Shown here: positions 1 to 13,400 of the stretch, piece after piece
Position numbering within the stretch: the first letter of the stretch is position 1
How the letters are laid out: each line of letters starts with the position of its first letter
Origin: Gnetum montanum
Taxonomy: Eukaryota; Streptophyta; Gnetopsida; Gnetales; Gnetaceae
Length of the DNA stretch: 64,000 bases
Reading direction: 5' to 3'
Assembly (NCBI GenBank): GCA_015680685.1
Contig: MNCI01010150.1
Coordinates: forward strand, 103,523 to 167,522
Made by a program: the position numbers and the translations under genes
The notes under the pieces: model-generated
The model's database searches: none
What the model was told of the DNA's origin: nothing
What the model saw: only the letters and a program-made list of their open reading frames with translations

Positions 1-50
1 AGGATTTTGATCATAACAATTTTTCTTGGCACTAGAAGAAGGACACTAAA

Positions 51-434
51 CTAACATTTGTTTCCATACCAACCAAGGCTACTTTTAGCACCTTTTTTGG
101 TAAAAATTGGTAGCTTATCAAAACCATCTTTGAAAGCTACCAAGTTTCCATTTTGGTCTTCAAACTCCCCTCCCCCTCCAAACCCACTCTTCAATGTTGG
201 AATAAGAAGGTCTAAGTTTTTCATTATCTCACCTTGCTTCCTTCTCCTCCCCCCACCATACCCAATGTAGGGGGTACTTGGGAGGCCAACTTGGGTGAGG
301 TTTGAAACTAATGTTACCAATATTCTATTTTTGGTAAAGGGGTAAAGCCCCCTTATGCCCCACTTGCTAATTATAGCAAGTACATCATTTTTTGTCATTT
401 TCATTTTCTCTAAGATTTTTTGAATTCTATTCAC
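51..434 (-). CDS. Uncharacterised glycine-rich open frame, 127 codons
   Basis: An unbroken minus-strand frame; its first ATG lies about ten codons in, near 404. The product is basic at its N-terminus, has two glycine-rich stretches (one reads YGGGRRRKQ, the other GFGGGGEFED), and ends in KSSLGWYGNKC. I recognise no family. It lies upstream of the gag of element A and antisense to it, in the part of a Tat element where an extra ORF can occur. Its openness stands out because frames nearby are full of stops, but 127 codons can remain open by chance in biased sequence. It may be a fragment of a second antisense gene or a chance ORF. Confidence 0.3.
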   Translation of the reverse strand: MNRIQKILEKMKMTKNDVLAIISKWGIRGLYPFTKNRILVTLVSNLTQVGLPSTPYIGYGGGRRRKQGEIMKNLDLLIPTLKSGFGGGGEFEDQNGNLVAFKDGFDKLPIFTKKGAKSSLGWYGNKC

Positions 435-539
435 TATAATTTGCTCCTATTTTACCATTTATAGCCTATTTTTAAAAGTAATTCTCAATACTATAGCCAT
501 GTCTTTCTAAAAGTCCACCAAATTTTCCTTCACCTTCAC

Positions 540-2500
540 TAGCGAAGATCATAATTAACAAGTCATGAGGATGTATGATCCCAAAGACCCTACCATCATT
601 AAGTGTAGGTAATCTTTGAGAGTCAGAGGAGAGAGTTCTGATTTTGTAGCCATTAATGAAGATCTATATAACTTCATTTGTGCCAAAATACAAGCACACA
701 TGGTAAATCCATGAATTGAAGCTGAGAACAAAAGGGAATTTCAGCTCATGGTACATCCCTTCCCCATATGAAGAAACTCCTCTTAATGACATCTATTTTA
801 GTGTCCTAGCCCAATTGATTATTGTAGAAGAGGAAGATGACAAGCTTATCTTTGGGGACCAATAGGAAGAGGAGGATGAATTTAAGGTAGAATTTTAGCT
901 TGAAAACATCCTTGGAGGATTGTTCCAACAAACATCCCCAAAAGTCACAAAACCTTTCCCTAATACTTTTGTTTTCTCCATGGGCATGGTGTTGCCATCT
1001 TCCAATCCTCCATACCCTAGTATGGCCAGTCCCAAGCTAGTTTTAGCCATACATCATGCTCAATAAATGCCACAAACAAAAAACTATAATACATCATTGC
1101 CATTTACAACATAATCTTAACATTTAAAACTATCAATGATGGCTTTCACCACTGCAAATCCATTAACTACTCACATGGAATCCACCATGGGTTCCCCAAC
1201 AACACAAGGGTCACACACCACATTTGTCCCATTTGTGCCTCAAGTACTAGCAAAAACATCTTTTTCTTTGTTCAAACCACAATCCACAACCATAGTGCAA
1301 CCTTTTCCTTTTGTCATGCAACCCATAACAAGGCCACAAGCCTCACAACATATGCCACAACCTTATGTACAATTCATGCAACCTATGGGGCTATTCCAAG
1401 GCTTGGATTAAGCCTTCCAAATGATCTAAGACCTAATAGAGGAGTTGAAGGGGCTTAAAGCATCTACCACACAAATGGTCAAGATTATGGACTTCTACCA
1501 AGATGATCCTAATGCTCACCTTATTACCTTTGATTTGAATGTTTACTCTTACAGCCATGACCTCATACCATCATGAGGATTTTTCCTTTGCCTTTGACTA
1601 GGAAAGAACTTGATTGGTATCATGCATTACCCAAAGGATTCATATACTCTTTGGAGGACTTATTAGCCTAGTTTGTCAAGCACTTCAAGTATAAATTAAA
1701 GCCTAACACAACACTTGACTAGCTCATGAAGGTCAAGAAGGAGTCCTTAGAACCTATACAAAAATTCATTCAGTAATGGAATGAACTACTAAATGAAATA
1801 CCAAAGCCCATAGCTGAAGCCAACTTATTAGCCATATTCAAGGAAGAAATTAATGACTTCATCAAGGCTAAAATTTACTACCTTGATTCATAGTCTCTTA
1901 GCCAAGCATTTGCACAAACTAAAAATATAGAGGATGCCATAGAGGCTAGTCATGATTTGAGCTACATATCATATAAAATCCAACAGACTTGAAAAGACAA
2001 AGAAAAATGCAAAAAAAAAAAAAAAAAAAAAAACNTAGAAATTGTAACCAAGGAAACAAAGACCAAAAACCAAGGGCCAAAGGTTAATCTGTCCAAGGCC
2101 ACCACCAATAACCATAGTAACCAACCATCAACTTCTAGGACCACTATGCCAACAACAAATAGACCTAACTTCAAAGGGAAGGATAGGTCCAAATACACTA
2201 AGTTACTATTAAAACCATCCTAGTTGCTTGACCAACTATTAAGAAGTGGGCACATGCAACACAAATAAATGAAATAAGATGCTCAAAAAAACATGATCGA
2301 TTATGTGAAATAGCAGAAGATCCCTCTTGAGCAATCAAAGATGACCCCCCATTTCCTAAATAGTTTAAGCTAGATTGCTTCTACCATTATCATCAACTTC
2401 TTAGTCATGATACAAATTTCTACCTTACACTGGAGGATGACTTGCAAATGATGATAGATAGTAAAAAACTAGTCTTAGATTATTCTAATCTAGTTTAGCC
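540..2500 (+). pseudogene. gag of element A (degenerate)
   Basis: Gag is the structural capsid polyprotein. The N-terminal part (540-1,410) is frameshifted and rich in P, T and Q. A Retrotrans_gag-like domain follows at about 1,440-1,990, recognisable by LTRKELDWYHALPKG, then FVKHFKYK and EPIQKFIQ, and ending in a helix with QAFAQTKNIEDAIEA. A zinc-knuckle-like remnant with C, H, SHDT spacing sits at about 2,370-2,440; its last cysteine is tyrosine. In-frame stops interrupt the domain near LLA*FVK, TLD*LMK, FIQ*WNE and LDS*SLS; three of these four are TAG at positions expected to be glutamine. A run of 23 A at 2,011-2,033, followed by an N, lies in the linker. The arrangement matches Tat-clade gag; it cannot encode a working protein. 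Confidence 0.7.
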
Positions 2501-3400
2501 ACAAAACTAGTTAATGTAAGTATACAAAGACCTATTGAATCTAATGATAGCTCCTATGTTATTTTAGCATTTAACATTGATGACAATTGGAGATCTTCTA
2601 GAGAACCATTCATAATTCAAGTACCCTCTCTACAATGAAAGGCCTTCTTTGGCTTCCCATAGCTCAAGATCTCCTTTCATTGTGAGAATACCATCATGAA
2701 TGCCTTTGAGGGAACCTTTTGTCATTAAGGTCCCCCAACCCAATACAACCAAAACTACCATAGCCCAAACAATTGCACAACGATCCCTTGTGGTGGCCAA
2801 TGCTACTAATTCTTCCCTATAGCCAATAGCATACAACCAAAAAACTATAGCCAAATTAGGGAAGAAACATAAGCAAAAGCCTAAACAATAAGGGAGATGC
2901 ATATGAAGGCACAAAAGAAAGTGGATCCACCAAAGCCCACTCCCATTTTAGCTATACCCATGACCTCCTCTACTCTAATCCCTTCCACCAACAAGCCATA
3001 GGAGGAAACCAAGGCCCATAACCAAAACAACAAGGAAGAGTTACAATAGCCACAACCTAAAGCCAAAGTTTGCATTTTGGGACTCATAGAGGAAGTAAAG
3101 CACAACTAGGGTGATAAGCCCACGACCAACGACAAAAACTTCCTCGATGCAATGAACCAAGTTAGGAAATCCTTCAAATAGAAAAACATAACCCTAAGCT
3201 TATATAACCTAATCATGACTTCCTCCACACATCATGAGGCACTAGTCAAAATGTTGAACTCCATACCCATTAGTGAGGATATCCCTACTAGTGAGAAAGC
3301 CATTCATGTAGTGATGATTCCTCCCTCACTAAGGGAGGAGAATTCAAAACCCTTAACATTTCATGACAAAACAATTTAGGTTAATCCTTAGAAAGATGAA

Positions 3401-4050
3401 GTGAATATAGCCCCTTTATTCATAACCATATGCATAGAAAAATTTAAAACACACCAAGTGCATGTTGATGATGGAGTTGCAACTAATGTCATCCCATGTA
3501 CCGTCGTTGAACACTTGGGCTTAACTAAGCAAATACAATCCACAACCATTGTAGCTCTTAAGTCCTTCAATGGATCAAGAGTTTTCATCAAAGGGTCTAT
3601 CTCCTTCAATTTTGTAGCTAGAGAACAATTCCCTACAACCGAAAATGTTTTGGTAATGGAAGAGACACTAGGATTCAACTTGATCCTTGGGAGACCTTGG
3701 TTGGCTCAATTACAAGCTATGTCCTCATCCATCCATCAAGAAACTTACCTTCCTTATGAGGAAGGTGAAATCATCATTCATGATGATAACGTAGTTCCCC
3801 TAGCTATCAACAACATAGACATAGAATAGGGATCCGAAGTGGAGCTTCAAGAAGAAGATCCTAGCCATGAAGAACAAAAACCCAAGATAGCCAATGATGA
3901 CAATGAAAGACAATGGGATACATTATGGGATGAACCCCCTTTTAACATTTTCATCGAAGGGGATGGCAAATACTCACATTCTAAAATTTCAAATATTAGG
4001 AAGAATCTATAGAAGTGAAGTGTACCTTAATCTTCCCATGCCTCTATGAC
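3401..4050 (+). pseudogene. Aspartic protease of element A
   Basis: An open stretch of 142 codons shows the retropepsin layout: VDDGVATNVIP, where the catalytic Asp-Gly motif lies, a flap region, and the closing LGRPWL motif about 90 residues later. Retropepsins cut Gag-Pol; plant gypsy proteases carry D[ST]G or DDG at this site. After a TAG at 3,827 an acidic tail (EVELQEEDPSHEEQ) stays readable to about 4,020. This is the best-preserved frame of element A. Pol does not follow directly: minisatellite, antisense gene and tandem arrays intervene before the RT linker at 14,280. Confidence 0.75.
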
Positions 4051-4209
4051 TAGATGCACTGATGGCCATATAGCATTACTTTTCATTTACAATTTATTAC
4101 ATATGAAATTGTTGTTTCATACTTTATACACATAGCCTAATGCATGTAGCCTAAGTTTGTTTGCATTTTTATCTATAACCCTTATTTAATTTTTACTTAT
4201 GTTTTAAAC

Positions 4210-4505
4210 ATTAAAAAAGTATCTCTTTCCTACTATGTCTGCTAAGACATTAAACTGGCACTATCGTTTGCTAAGACATTAAACTAGTAATACGGTCCAC
4301 TATGATCATAAACTAGCATTCTAGTCTACTATGATCTTAAACTAGCATTTTGGTCCGCTATGACCTTAAACTAGCATTCTTGTCTGCTAAGAGGTTAAAC
4401 TAGCACTACAATTCACTAAGACTCTAAACTGGCGATATGGCTTGCCATGGCCTTAAACTAGCAAAACTATATAACTTGTGCTCATAATGGCCTAAATCTA
4501 GCAAA
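4210..4505 (+). repeat. Minisatellite with TTAAACTAGCA core, first of three sites in element A
   Basis: About nine diverged units of roughly 30 bp, each with the core TTAAACTAGCA followed by a segment like GGTCTGCTAAGACC. Cores occur near 4,249, 4,275, 4,308, 4,342, 4,368, 4,396, 4,425, 4,454 and 4,492. The same unit recurs just before the RT linker (13,862-13,945) and just after pol (17,670-17,755). It lies immediately 3' of the protease frame. Confidence 0.75.
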
Positions 4506-7500
4506 CATCCCTTTCAGTACCATATCTCTCATTACTTAGCCTATTATCACATCAATTAGCCCTTTTATTTTATAACCAAAAATGTCAACATACCCATTTT
4601 CAATGTTTACAACATAGATGCATATAACTAAAATAAAATAAAATCAAATATTCAAATTTAAAATTAAAATGTTCATAACCTAAATATCCATGGCCACAAT
4701 TTGTAGCAATAATGTTAAAAAATAACAACCATCCATAACATGGTCTTTCCTAACCATAGCCATCAACATAAAAACAAGAGCAAATAGCCAAAAAACTAAA
4801 CTAAAGGAGGCTGTTGGGTGGCATCTAGAGGAGGAAGTGGTGGATCATTCCCACCCTTACTACTGGGGCCACCAATGTCTCATGAGGCCTAAAATGCAAT
4901 AACATATAGCTAGTTAGTAACCCATAGCCAAAATCATGACATAAAATAAATGCTAAAACACAAAATATATCAAACTTGCAGTGATTCCAACTCCATTACG
5001 TCTAGGGATAGATGGAGAAGGCCTTCCTCCAAATGATGGAGGATTTGGTCCTTTGTCATGTTGACCTAGTCAACATCCACAAGATCAATGCTAGAAAGGA
5101 TGCCAAACTTATCTATAGAAGTTAAAGTAGAAGGCTCATGAGTAATAGTAGTTGTAGCAATCTCACCAGCAACAATAGTAACCTAAAGAGTAAGGGGTTG
5201 CTCCACCTTGAGAGTACTTTCAAAAATTTGATAAGCACTCTCCACTTGGATTTCCTAATGAACAGCTCTCTCTTGTGTCATTCAACTAACTCTTCCTTAA
5301 GCCACTTTAGGTAGGCCCCATGATCACCCTTATACTAATGCTTGTAGGCTTTTTATGTCTTGCTCCACTCTAGGACCCAAGCACAGTGATCCTTCTAGTC
5401 CTTGACCTTTTGGGAGATGAGCTTCATCTACATATGTTGTTCTACCATCTTTTGTAGAACCATTACTTTCTTTTGAATGACATGCCAATAGTGGGCCTAG
5501 GTGATCTCCTTAGTCTGTAACTCTCCTAAGTTAGCCACTTGAGCTTCCACAAAGGCCTTACAGTCTCAAAGATCCCTAATCATATCCTTCTACTTTGAGT
5601 CTTTTCCATTAAGGCCAAAACTTCCTTTGATAGGAATTCATTGGACCTTTCTAGCTACCATGAACCTTTTACACATGACATTGCTAAATCAATGGTAGTG
5701 TCGTACAACTTCATGAGTACACTAGATACATCAAAAAGAAGTCTGGGCAAAGAGTCTACCTCCATGTCTCTGCTGGGATCCCACTTTATAAACGATACTA
5801 CAAAATCACAAAAAAAAAACCATAAAACACAACCTTAAATAACCATAATATAAACAAAACCTACAACCAAATCACATAAAATAAAATCCTTACCTATACT
5901 AGGTGAGACTTGATGCAATCAATCTATGATGTCCTTAGCCATTCCATGTAGAAACTCCACTTTGTCTAGAGTCTCTACCAATGGTTTACATGAAACTTAG
6001 GGATGGGAGCTTATGTTAGTGGCTCTAGAACTACTATAAGCATAACAATCATCGAAAGGTTAGGATGATAACCAAAGATAACCAATGAAATATTGTGAAA
6101 ATATTAAGACATAAGCATGCCTATCTCCTCCTCCTCTTCCTCCTTGGGGATGATGATGGAGGAGGTACCTGGTATTGCCTCACCAAATAAGGCATCTAGA
6201 TCATTTACATCGACATCAGCAATTCCATTAACCATAGGTTACTTTAGGAGTGCCTCTTTTGAATGCCTTTTTTCTACCTCCGTAGTAGCTTAGGCTATTA
6301 TAACATGATGGTTGTTTACAATCATAGCACATAGAAACTAGTTAACACATGAAACCATAAAGTAACCATAAATTTTAAAACATGAAATAGTTGAATTTAC
6401 ACAAAGCATACCTACAACTACCTACTATGATGGCTTAAGCTTAAACTTAAGCTCCTTCAAGGCAGGTTGATCTGATGATAGGGGTGCCTCATCCATAGGA
6501 CTCTTGAGTTTCTCTCTAGTTGTCCCTTCAACCTCCATGCATCATCATCTAGCATCCTGTACACTAGTAAGAAACGAAAGGGGTTTATCATCATTAGTAG
6601 TATTAGGATACTCATGTTGCCTAACATCAAGATTATTAATGGTGATGGATAATGTTTCATCCATTCCCTTTGATGGGTTTTTGGCCTACCCTATTGAATA
6701 AATATGCTTTATCCAAGACCTAGAAAGTTGGCTTGGGTCTTTGAAAATCCATCATCCATTCCTAAACACCATCAAAAACTCCACAAACATCTTTAGATAA
6801 CCTATGAAAAATTAAAAGTGCATATGGATTATCATAGAGGTGTCAACATAGAGTCTAAGGATCTCCTCTCAAAGACCAATAGCCAAAGTAGTAGCCCAAT
6901 CAAATTTTATGCCCTTCATCAAGACCTTCTTAAAAGTTCATCCTTGTGCTAGGCCAATTACCTTTTTTTTTATATTAGTTTGGGGAACACACAAGACCTA
7001 AACAAAGGATATGATTCCTTTGCATTAGGGTTAATAAAGTTATCCATCAAAATTCCAAAGTGTCTCATGTTGGCACGAAGCCACTTTAGAACTTCCTTAT
7101 GATGGCTTGATTCTCTCACTATCTTGGTGGGAACCTTTGCCTCATCAATAGCAATACCAAAAAAGTCAAAAAAGAGGCTAGCACCTACATTAATGTTCAC
7201 CTTAACACCTCAAATGATGGTGCTAAAGCAATCAACCTCTTCATTAAAGAAGTCGATAGCATTCAACATCTCTGCAATAGGAATGGAAGGAATAAGTATC
7301 ATAAATACATCAAGCAAACCTACATGCTTGATGTTTTCTTGAACATATCTAGGCACATGTCCCTTTAGCCACTAGTGCACTAATGTCACATCACAAAACT
7401 TTAGGATGAGGGTATCCTTGTGATGCGAACATGAAAGTGGTATAGTGAAATCAACTGAGGTGAAAGGTCCTATGAAGCAATAACCAAAGGTTAGCATCCA

Positions 7501-8360
7501 TATGAGCAATTTCAACAACCAAGAAAATCAATAAAACACTTAGAGCCATAAAACACTAGAAGCTAGATGTTCACCTTTACTTTTCTTCTACGGTGTGGAG
7601 GTTCCAACCACCAGGGTCTAATCCATGCTATCAACATCTACCCATCAGCTATGCATCGTCCTATCATCCTTGCACTTTTCATATACAAGGTTAAATCTAT
7701 TAGTGTATTCATCAAAGTCCCCTCTTAACTATTGATACAAAATAGCTCTTATTTGGAGGCTTTGTGAATTCATCCAAAGAAATGTGAGCCACTGCTAGGA
7801 TTTGATCATTGACCTTGTACCTACAAGAAGTTGAAAAATCAATGAAGTTAGAACAAGTGATCAAGCCAAAAATCATAGAATCATTACAACAATCATGTTT
7901 ATCCCTGTAGATGGTACATGGTGCTAGGTGGGCTCTAGAATAATGTGTGGGCTCTATACATCACCATCAGAGTATTCTCAGTATTATACTAACTATACTC
8001 AACATTGTCCAAATCTCCATAAGGTAGCATGGACTTATGGCCTCTATTGGTCCCCTTGTAGTTTTAGGTAGTGGCCTATCAGTAATGTACCTAGTCATCA
8101 GGCCATATGCTGAGGCAATAGGGTCTCCATGATAACCCTAACTACATCCGCAGTCAACTGTGATCACAACATCACACTAAAGTTCCTAAGGAGGTAGGTA
8201 AGAAAGTCCCTTATCCTAGGCCAAAACCACAATAAGATTTTTCCAAGAGGCATGTGATGTGATGGAGTATTGGTCTTGGGATAACCAATGTAGCACAAAA
8301 TACCAACTAGCTCCACCACAATGAGAATAGGCCTCAAGAAGATCCTACATGAAGTAAAAG

Positions 8361-8940
8361 AGCAAAAACATTATGACCAATTGAAATTTCTTAACAAACT
8401 TAGAAAAAACATCTAGTATGAGGTGAAATTAGCCTTTGTAAAAGGCTCTAAGGTGTTTGTCTAAATTAGCTTAAGAAATTCCCCAAAAAGAAAAATGATA
8501 TTACAACCTTTCAAAGAAAAAACATTATGACCTATTAGAGTTACTTAGAAAATTTATACAAAACATCTAGTTGGAGGGGAAATTAGCCTTTATAAAAAGC
8601 TATAAGATGTTTATCTAAATTGTCTTAAGAAATTTCACAAAAATGAAAAGAAATATTACAAACATTTAAAGCAAAAACATTATGAACTATTTAGAAAAAA
8701 CATCCAGTCAAAGGTGAAATTAGCCTCTGTAAAAAGCTCTATGGTGTTTATCTAAATTGGCTTAATAAATTCTATAAAAATAATTATTACAACATTTAAA
8801 AGAAAAACATTATGGCCAATTAGAATTACTTAAAAAATTTGAAAAATACATCTAGTCGGAGGTGAAATTAACCTCTATAAAAAACTCTTAGATGTTTATC
8901 TAAATTATCTTGAGAAATTCCATAAAATCATTATTACTAT
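8361..8940. repeat. Tandem array, about 155-bp unit, four copies
   Basis: Copies begin at AAAAACATTATG near 8,364, 8,518, 8,673 and 8,803. Each continues with an ACATCTAGT segment, then GGTGAAATTAGCCT, TAAAAAGCTCT and GATGTTTATCTAAATT. The third copy is shorter, by about 25 bp. The array lies wholly inside the largest predicted intron of the antisense gene. Confidence 0.8.
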
Positions 8941-9870
8941 ATTTTATAGCCTTCATAGCCAAATTTCGTAGCCAAAAACTATGTCTTAATCTAAAATTAT
9001 TCATAAATTTGAAAAAAGCATCTAAATTATGCAAAGTATGCAAAAATTTGGAAAAACCATCTAAACTATGTAAAAATTTAGTAAAAAGCATGATAAAAAG
9101 CCATGATTCACATAGTTATACCAAAAAATTCATAAAAAATTTGTTTTAAGTCCAATTGGAGTGATTCCACCTCCATTGGGAAGATAAATCCAAAGCCTAT
9201 ACAACCATTACTATAAAATAGCAACTATTTCCATTTTTGTATAAAACTTTCATAAATCTATATGAAATTACAAAAGTGGTATAAACAACCTAACTACATA
9301 ATGTTAGAAAAATAGCCATAACTTCCTTGTTTGAAAGTCAAATTAAATGAGACCACAACAATTGTAAAGATTAAATATAGGGCTACAAACCCATAACATT
9401 TAATTTTAAAAATACATATTTTTTTTACCAAGAAAAAATACACAAATTTGTTTGCTTTTTTCATAGAAAAACTTCAAAAATCTCAAAGCCTAAATTTCAC
9501 ATAGCCATTAAAATGGTTGAAATAGCTAAAACAATTAAATACCATTTAAATTCACATCAAAATAATGGGGTAGGATTTTTTTAAAATTTAATTTTAACAA
9601 ATTCCAAGGCCTAGACCTAAAAAATGGCCATACCCCCAGATTTTGAGAAAAAAAGCATAAAACAACAATCCCTATTTTTAAAATCAAATCTACAAAAGCT
9701 AAAGTGATAAAAAAAGTTATATATCTACATGGAAGAAAGAAAAGGGGATGGTATTGCATCAAAATTCCATTTTAATCCCTCTACTGGAGTAGATCTAAAT
9801 AAATAGCCTCAACATCTAGAAAGTGAAAAACTAGAAAAATCACAAGAAACAAAGGCAAAAATAGGTAGAA
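8941..9870. other. AT-rich stretch without a recognisable gene
   Basis: This is the rest of the predicted large intron of the antisense gene. Short motifs such as AATTTGGAAAAA and CATCTAAA echo the neighbouring 155-bp array, but no clean further copies or coding frames are visible. Confidence 0.4.
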
Positions 9871-10454
9871 TTGCCTACCTTGGAGTAGTCATAGATGAGG
9901 CTTGGATAGAGATAGACCTAATAACCTTTCAAAAATCCCTGGAATGCTCATCCATCCTATAAATTATGGGATTTTTTCTATTTCCTCCTTTTTCTTTGGG
10001 TGCCATGATAGGCTCAATGTTGAGAATGATGGGAATTGAGAGAAGATGGGAGTTCTATGCTAGTTGTTGGGGAGATGGAAGGCTTCCACACTGAAGATTG
10101 GTTGTGGTTTCCACAAGAATAATTTTTAGAGCTCTCCTCCAATGATCTATTTTTGTAGAACGAAAGTTATGATGAAAAATTGCAAAATTTAACATATAAA
10201 ACCCATCTAAAACCTAGATGAAATCCCAAATACTAATTTAGTGCATCATAACTACAAGTGCACTAAAGAAAAAGAGGGGAAATTCTAGTTAATGTTGGTT
10301 TGTAGTGGTAAAAAACCTTGCTTTTCAAAATTTTAAATTTTTGGATTGTGGATTCAACCTTGTGCCTTCACTTTTGGCTAAAACTTGCATCAACACTGAG
10401 ATTGTTTGCCAATTTTCACACTTAAAACATTATGGCAACCTTGATTTCATACAT

Positions 10455-13400
10455 CCACATTAGGAATTCCATGCCTAGTGTGTAAGCATGGCCATTCTTC
10501 TACAAATTCATTAGCATTACAATATCTTTCTATTTTTATTAACCCATACTTTCCTTCTTCAACCCTGGGTTTCCAAAATTGGGAAAAACATGAGCAAGGC
10601 TAAATACCATGGGTTTCTACACTACAGTAGCAATGCCCAAAATGGAAGAAGGGGGGAAACACTTACTATTATCTTCCAACACTCATCTAGCATAATTTTG
10701 ACCCAAAAGTAGACCCCACATGACCTAGAACCCCTCTAGGCATCTTCGGTAATCTCAAAACCCCACCAGACCTACTCAAAACTTATCAAAATTGTCAAAA
10801 TCTAGGATTTGATGTGTTCCATGCTAGGGAAGGATTTTTTCCATGCTATGCCTCTAACCCTTAGCATGGATAGATGTGGGAAAGTTAAAAATGACCTATA
10901 TTGATGACCTAACAACCATTTCTCAATGCCTGATGACCCCTAGACCTTACCAAAACCCTTTGGAGCTTCCAAAAGGTTTAAAAGTGATCCAAATTGCACA
11001 AAATTGTCATCTCCCTCTTATCCACACTAGGTCCATCATTTCCAACATGGAAGAAAAGAGGAAAATTTCATGAGGCACTTAGAAGCTTCCAAATTATCAA
11101 ATCTTAACACCCAACATTAATCATCAACACTAGTAACCTCGAAGGTTGACATGCATAGTCGCTCATATGTCAATCTAGCCTAGATCTGACTTTCTTGATT
11201 TAGGGAATCTCTTCCATACTAAGCCTTCCACCCTTATCATGGAAAAATATGGGAACTCTAAAAACCCCCTCACAGCCTCCAAAATGACCAGATCTTGACC
11301 TTAGGTACTGATGGCCAACACCAGCAACCCTGTGAACACTCATGCATAACTAGAATGATCATAAAAGATAAAAAAAAAAAAGGGTTTTCCCCACTTTTCC
11401 ATGCTTAGCATAGAATCTCCAACATGGAAAAAGAGGGAGCCTAAAAAATGGCATACGACCTTTGAAATAGTCAAATTTCAATGATAGATGACAATATTTG
11501 ATACTAGCAACCTCATGGGTTTACATGCATGCCTGAAAATGATCAAAAGTGATGAAAAATATTTCTCCCAAGTTTTCCTTGCTAAGAATGAAAGCCTTAG
11601 TGTGGAAAAAGATGGGGAAGGGGGGGAGGTGGGGGAAGGGGAGAAGCCTAAGAAATGCTTAGTGACCCTTGGAACAACCAAATTTTAATATAAAATGTCA
11701 ACAGTCTACCCCAACAACCTTAGAAGCTTGCATGTATGTTTGAAAGTAACCATAGAGGCCAAAAAACGTTTCTCCTAATTTTCCATACTAGTAATAATAT
11801 CCCCAACATGGAAAAATAGGGGGAAGCTCAAAAACCACTTAAAAACATATAAAATAATTAGTTTTAACTCCAAACCCTAGTCCTCAATCTAGTAGTCTTA
11901 GAGGCTAACATGCATAGTTGATTAAAGTCAAAACTAGGCTAGATCTGAGTTTTATGGTATCTCCACACTAGGAATTCCCCCTCCATGCTTCTTAGCATGG
12001 AAATTAAAGGGAAACCCATTTTAAGTTCATAAATACCTTAGATCAACATTAACCAAACTTGTATGCACTCTAGGACCCTGCTGGCATCGTTTCGAGCCTT
12101 CAAACTTTAAGAAACTAATGTCAAATTATCAAAAATTCATTCTCCAAAATTTTCCATTTTGCGTATACTATCCCTATCATGGAAAGAAGGGGGAGTTCAA
12201 AAAAGACTTATAAATACTCAAAATAACCAAAACATGACACCAAACCCTAGTCCATCACCTCAGTAGCCCCAGAAGCTAACATGCATAGTCAATTGAGGTT
12301 AACATTTTCCTAGATCTAAGTTGCATAGTTCTTCCACATTGTGGATACCCTTTTCCATGCTAAGGATGGCATCCCTAGTGTGGAAACAAAAGGGGGAACT
12401 TGTTTGGGGCTTCAGAATACCTCAAAGTGACATCAAATGATCTTTTGTGCACTCTAGAACCTTAAAAGTCACCATTAGAGCCCTCAAGCTTTATAAAACT
12501 AATCCTAGATGATCAAAAATCCATTTCCCCTTATTTTCCACACTAAGCTCTCCATTCATAGTGTGGAAGAAAGGGGAGAAGTTAAAAAAACCACATAGAT
12601 CCATAGCCATTAACCCTCGCAACTCCGGATCTAAGATTCTTCCTTCTTCCATGCTAGCGTAACCCCACTCCCACACCCCCCACCCCCAAGTGTGGAAATA
12701 ATGGGGAAAGCTACTTTTCCACTTCTGGTGGTACGATGGCACTCCTAGAAGCCAAAGATCTACACTAGAGAAGCCCAAGACCTCACAGCCTCAACATTTT
12801 TCTTATNGCCTCAAGATTTTGCTTATTTGACCTCATGTCAATCTCTAAAACCTATTCCCCCCATTCGTCCATGCTGGAGTAACTTCCTTGGCATGGAAAT
12901 AGGGGGGAAGACCTTAAATACACTTAAACAGCCTTCAAACATGCCCAAAATTAGCCAAAAACTTGTAGAATTAAAGTTTGCAACCCTAGGGGCCTAGAAA
13001 CATGGTCGAAGTCCTTCAAAATCACTCTGAATTTATAAAATAAGTGTCCCCATATTTTTATATGCTGAGGATACTATGTGCAACATGGAAAAAGGTTGGA
13101 AATCCTTTTTAACACTGGTTGAAACCCAAAATTTCCTCAAATTGCTCGAGATAAAGTTGGAAGATGCACAAGTTCCAGTTCTAGACTCCAATTACCTATT
13201 TGACCATGTTTGACCTCATTTTTGCTTTTCTTTTGGTTCTCTATGCTAAAATCCCTCTTTTCCAGGTTGGTCAATGTAAAAATAAGGGGGAAAGCTTCAA
13301 GACCTACTTTTTTGGCCTTTACAAGCCTTCGAAGTGTCCAATTTTGATGGGTCTAAACTTGCACTACCTTGGGAAGGTCACAGGACCTCAATTTTGAACC

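Larger units (their letters stand above)
4796..10016 (-). pseudogene. Antisense, intron-containing gene inside element A, family not recognised
   Basis: Minus-strand coding segments form a spliced gene. It starts at ATG 10,016 (MAPKEKGGNRKN) and ends at TAG 4,796-4,798 after a proline-rich tail (GGNDPPLPPLDATQQPP). GT-AG introns fit at 8,345-9,878, 7,470-7,574, 5,798-5,893 (donor AG|GTAAGG) and 4,889-4,975. The first junction keeps phase and opens a frame of nearly 60 codons. The long segment 6,970-7,469 reads through except for one TAG and one TGA and includes SLFFDFFGIAIDEAKVPTK. Segment 6,115-6,300 is acidic (PKEEEEEEIG). Segment about 5,240-5,797 is coiled-coil-like, with TAG where glutamine is expected. 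I do not recognise the family. Tat elements can carry extra ORFs, some antisense, usually between pol and the 3' LTR; placement between protease and RT is unusual. Some exon borders are approximate. Confidence 0.6.

Noticed and set aside
2011-2033. A23 run as a poly(A) tail of a LINE or SINE insertion
   Set aside because: It lies inside the gag linker, no inserted element or target duplication is visible, and an N adjoins it; likely simple-sequence or assembly noise.
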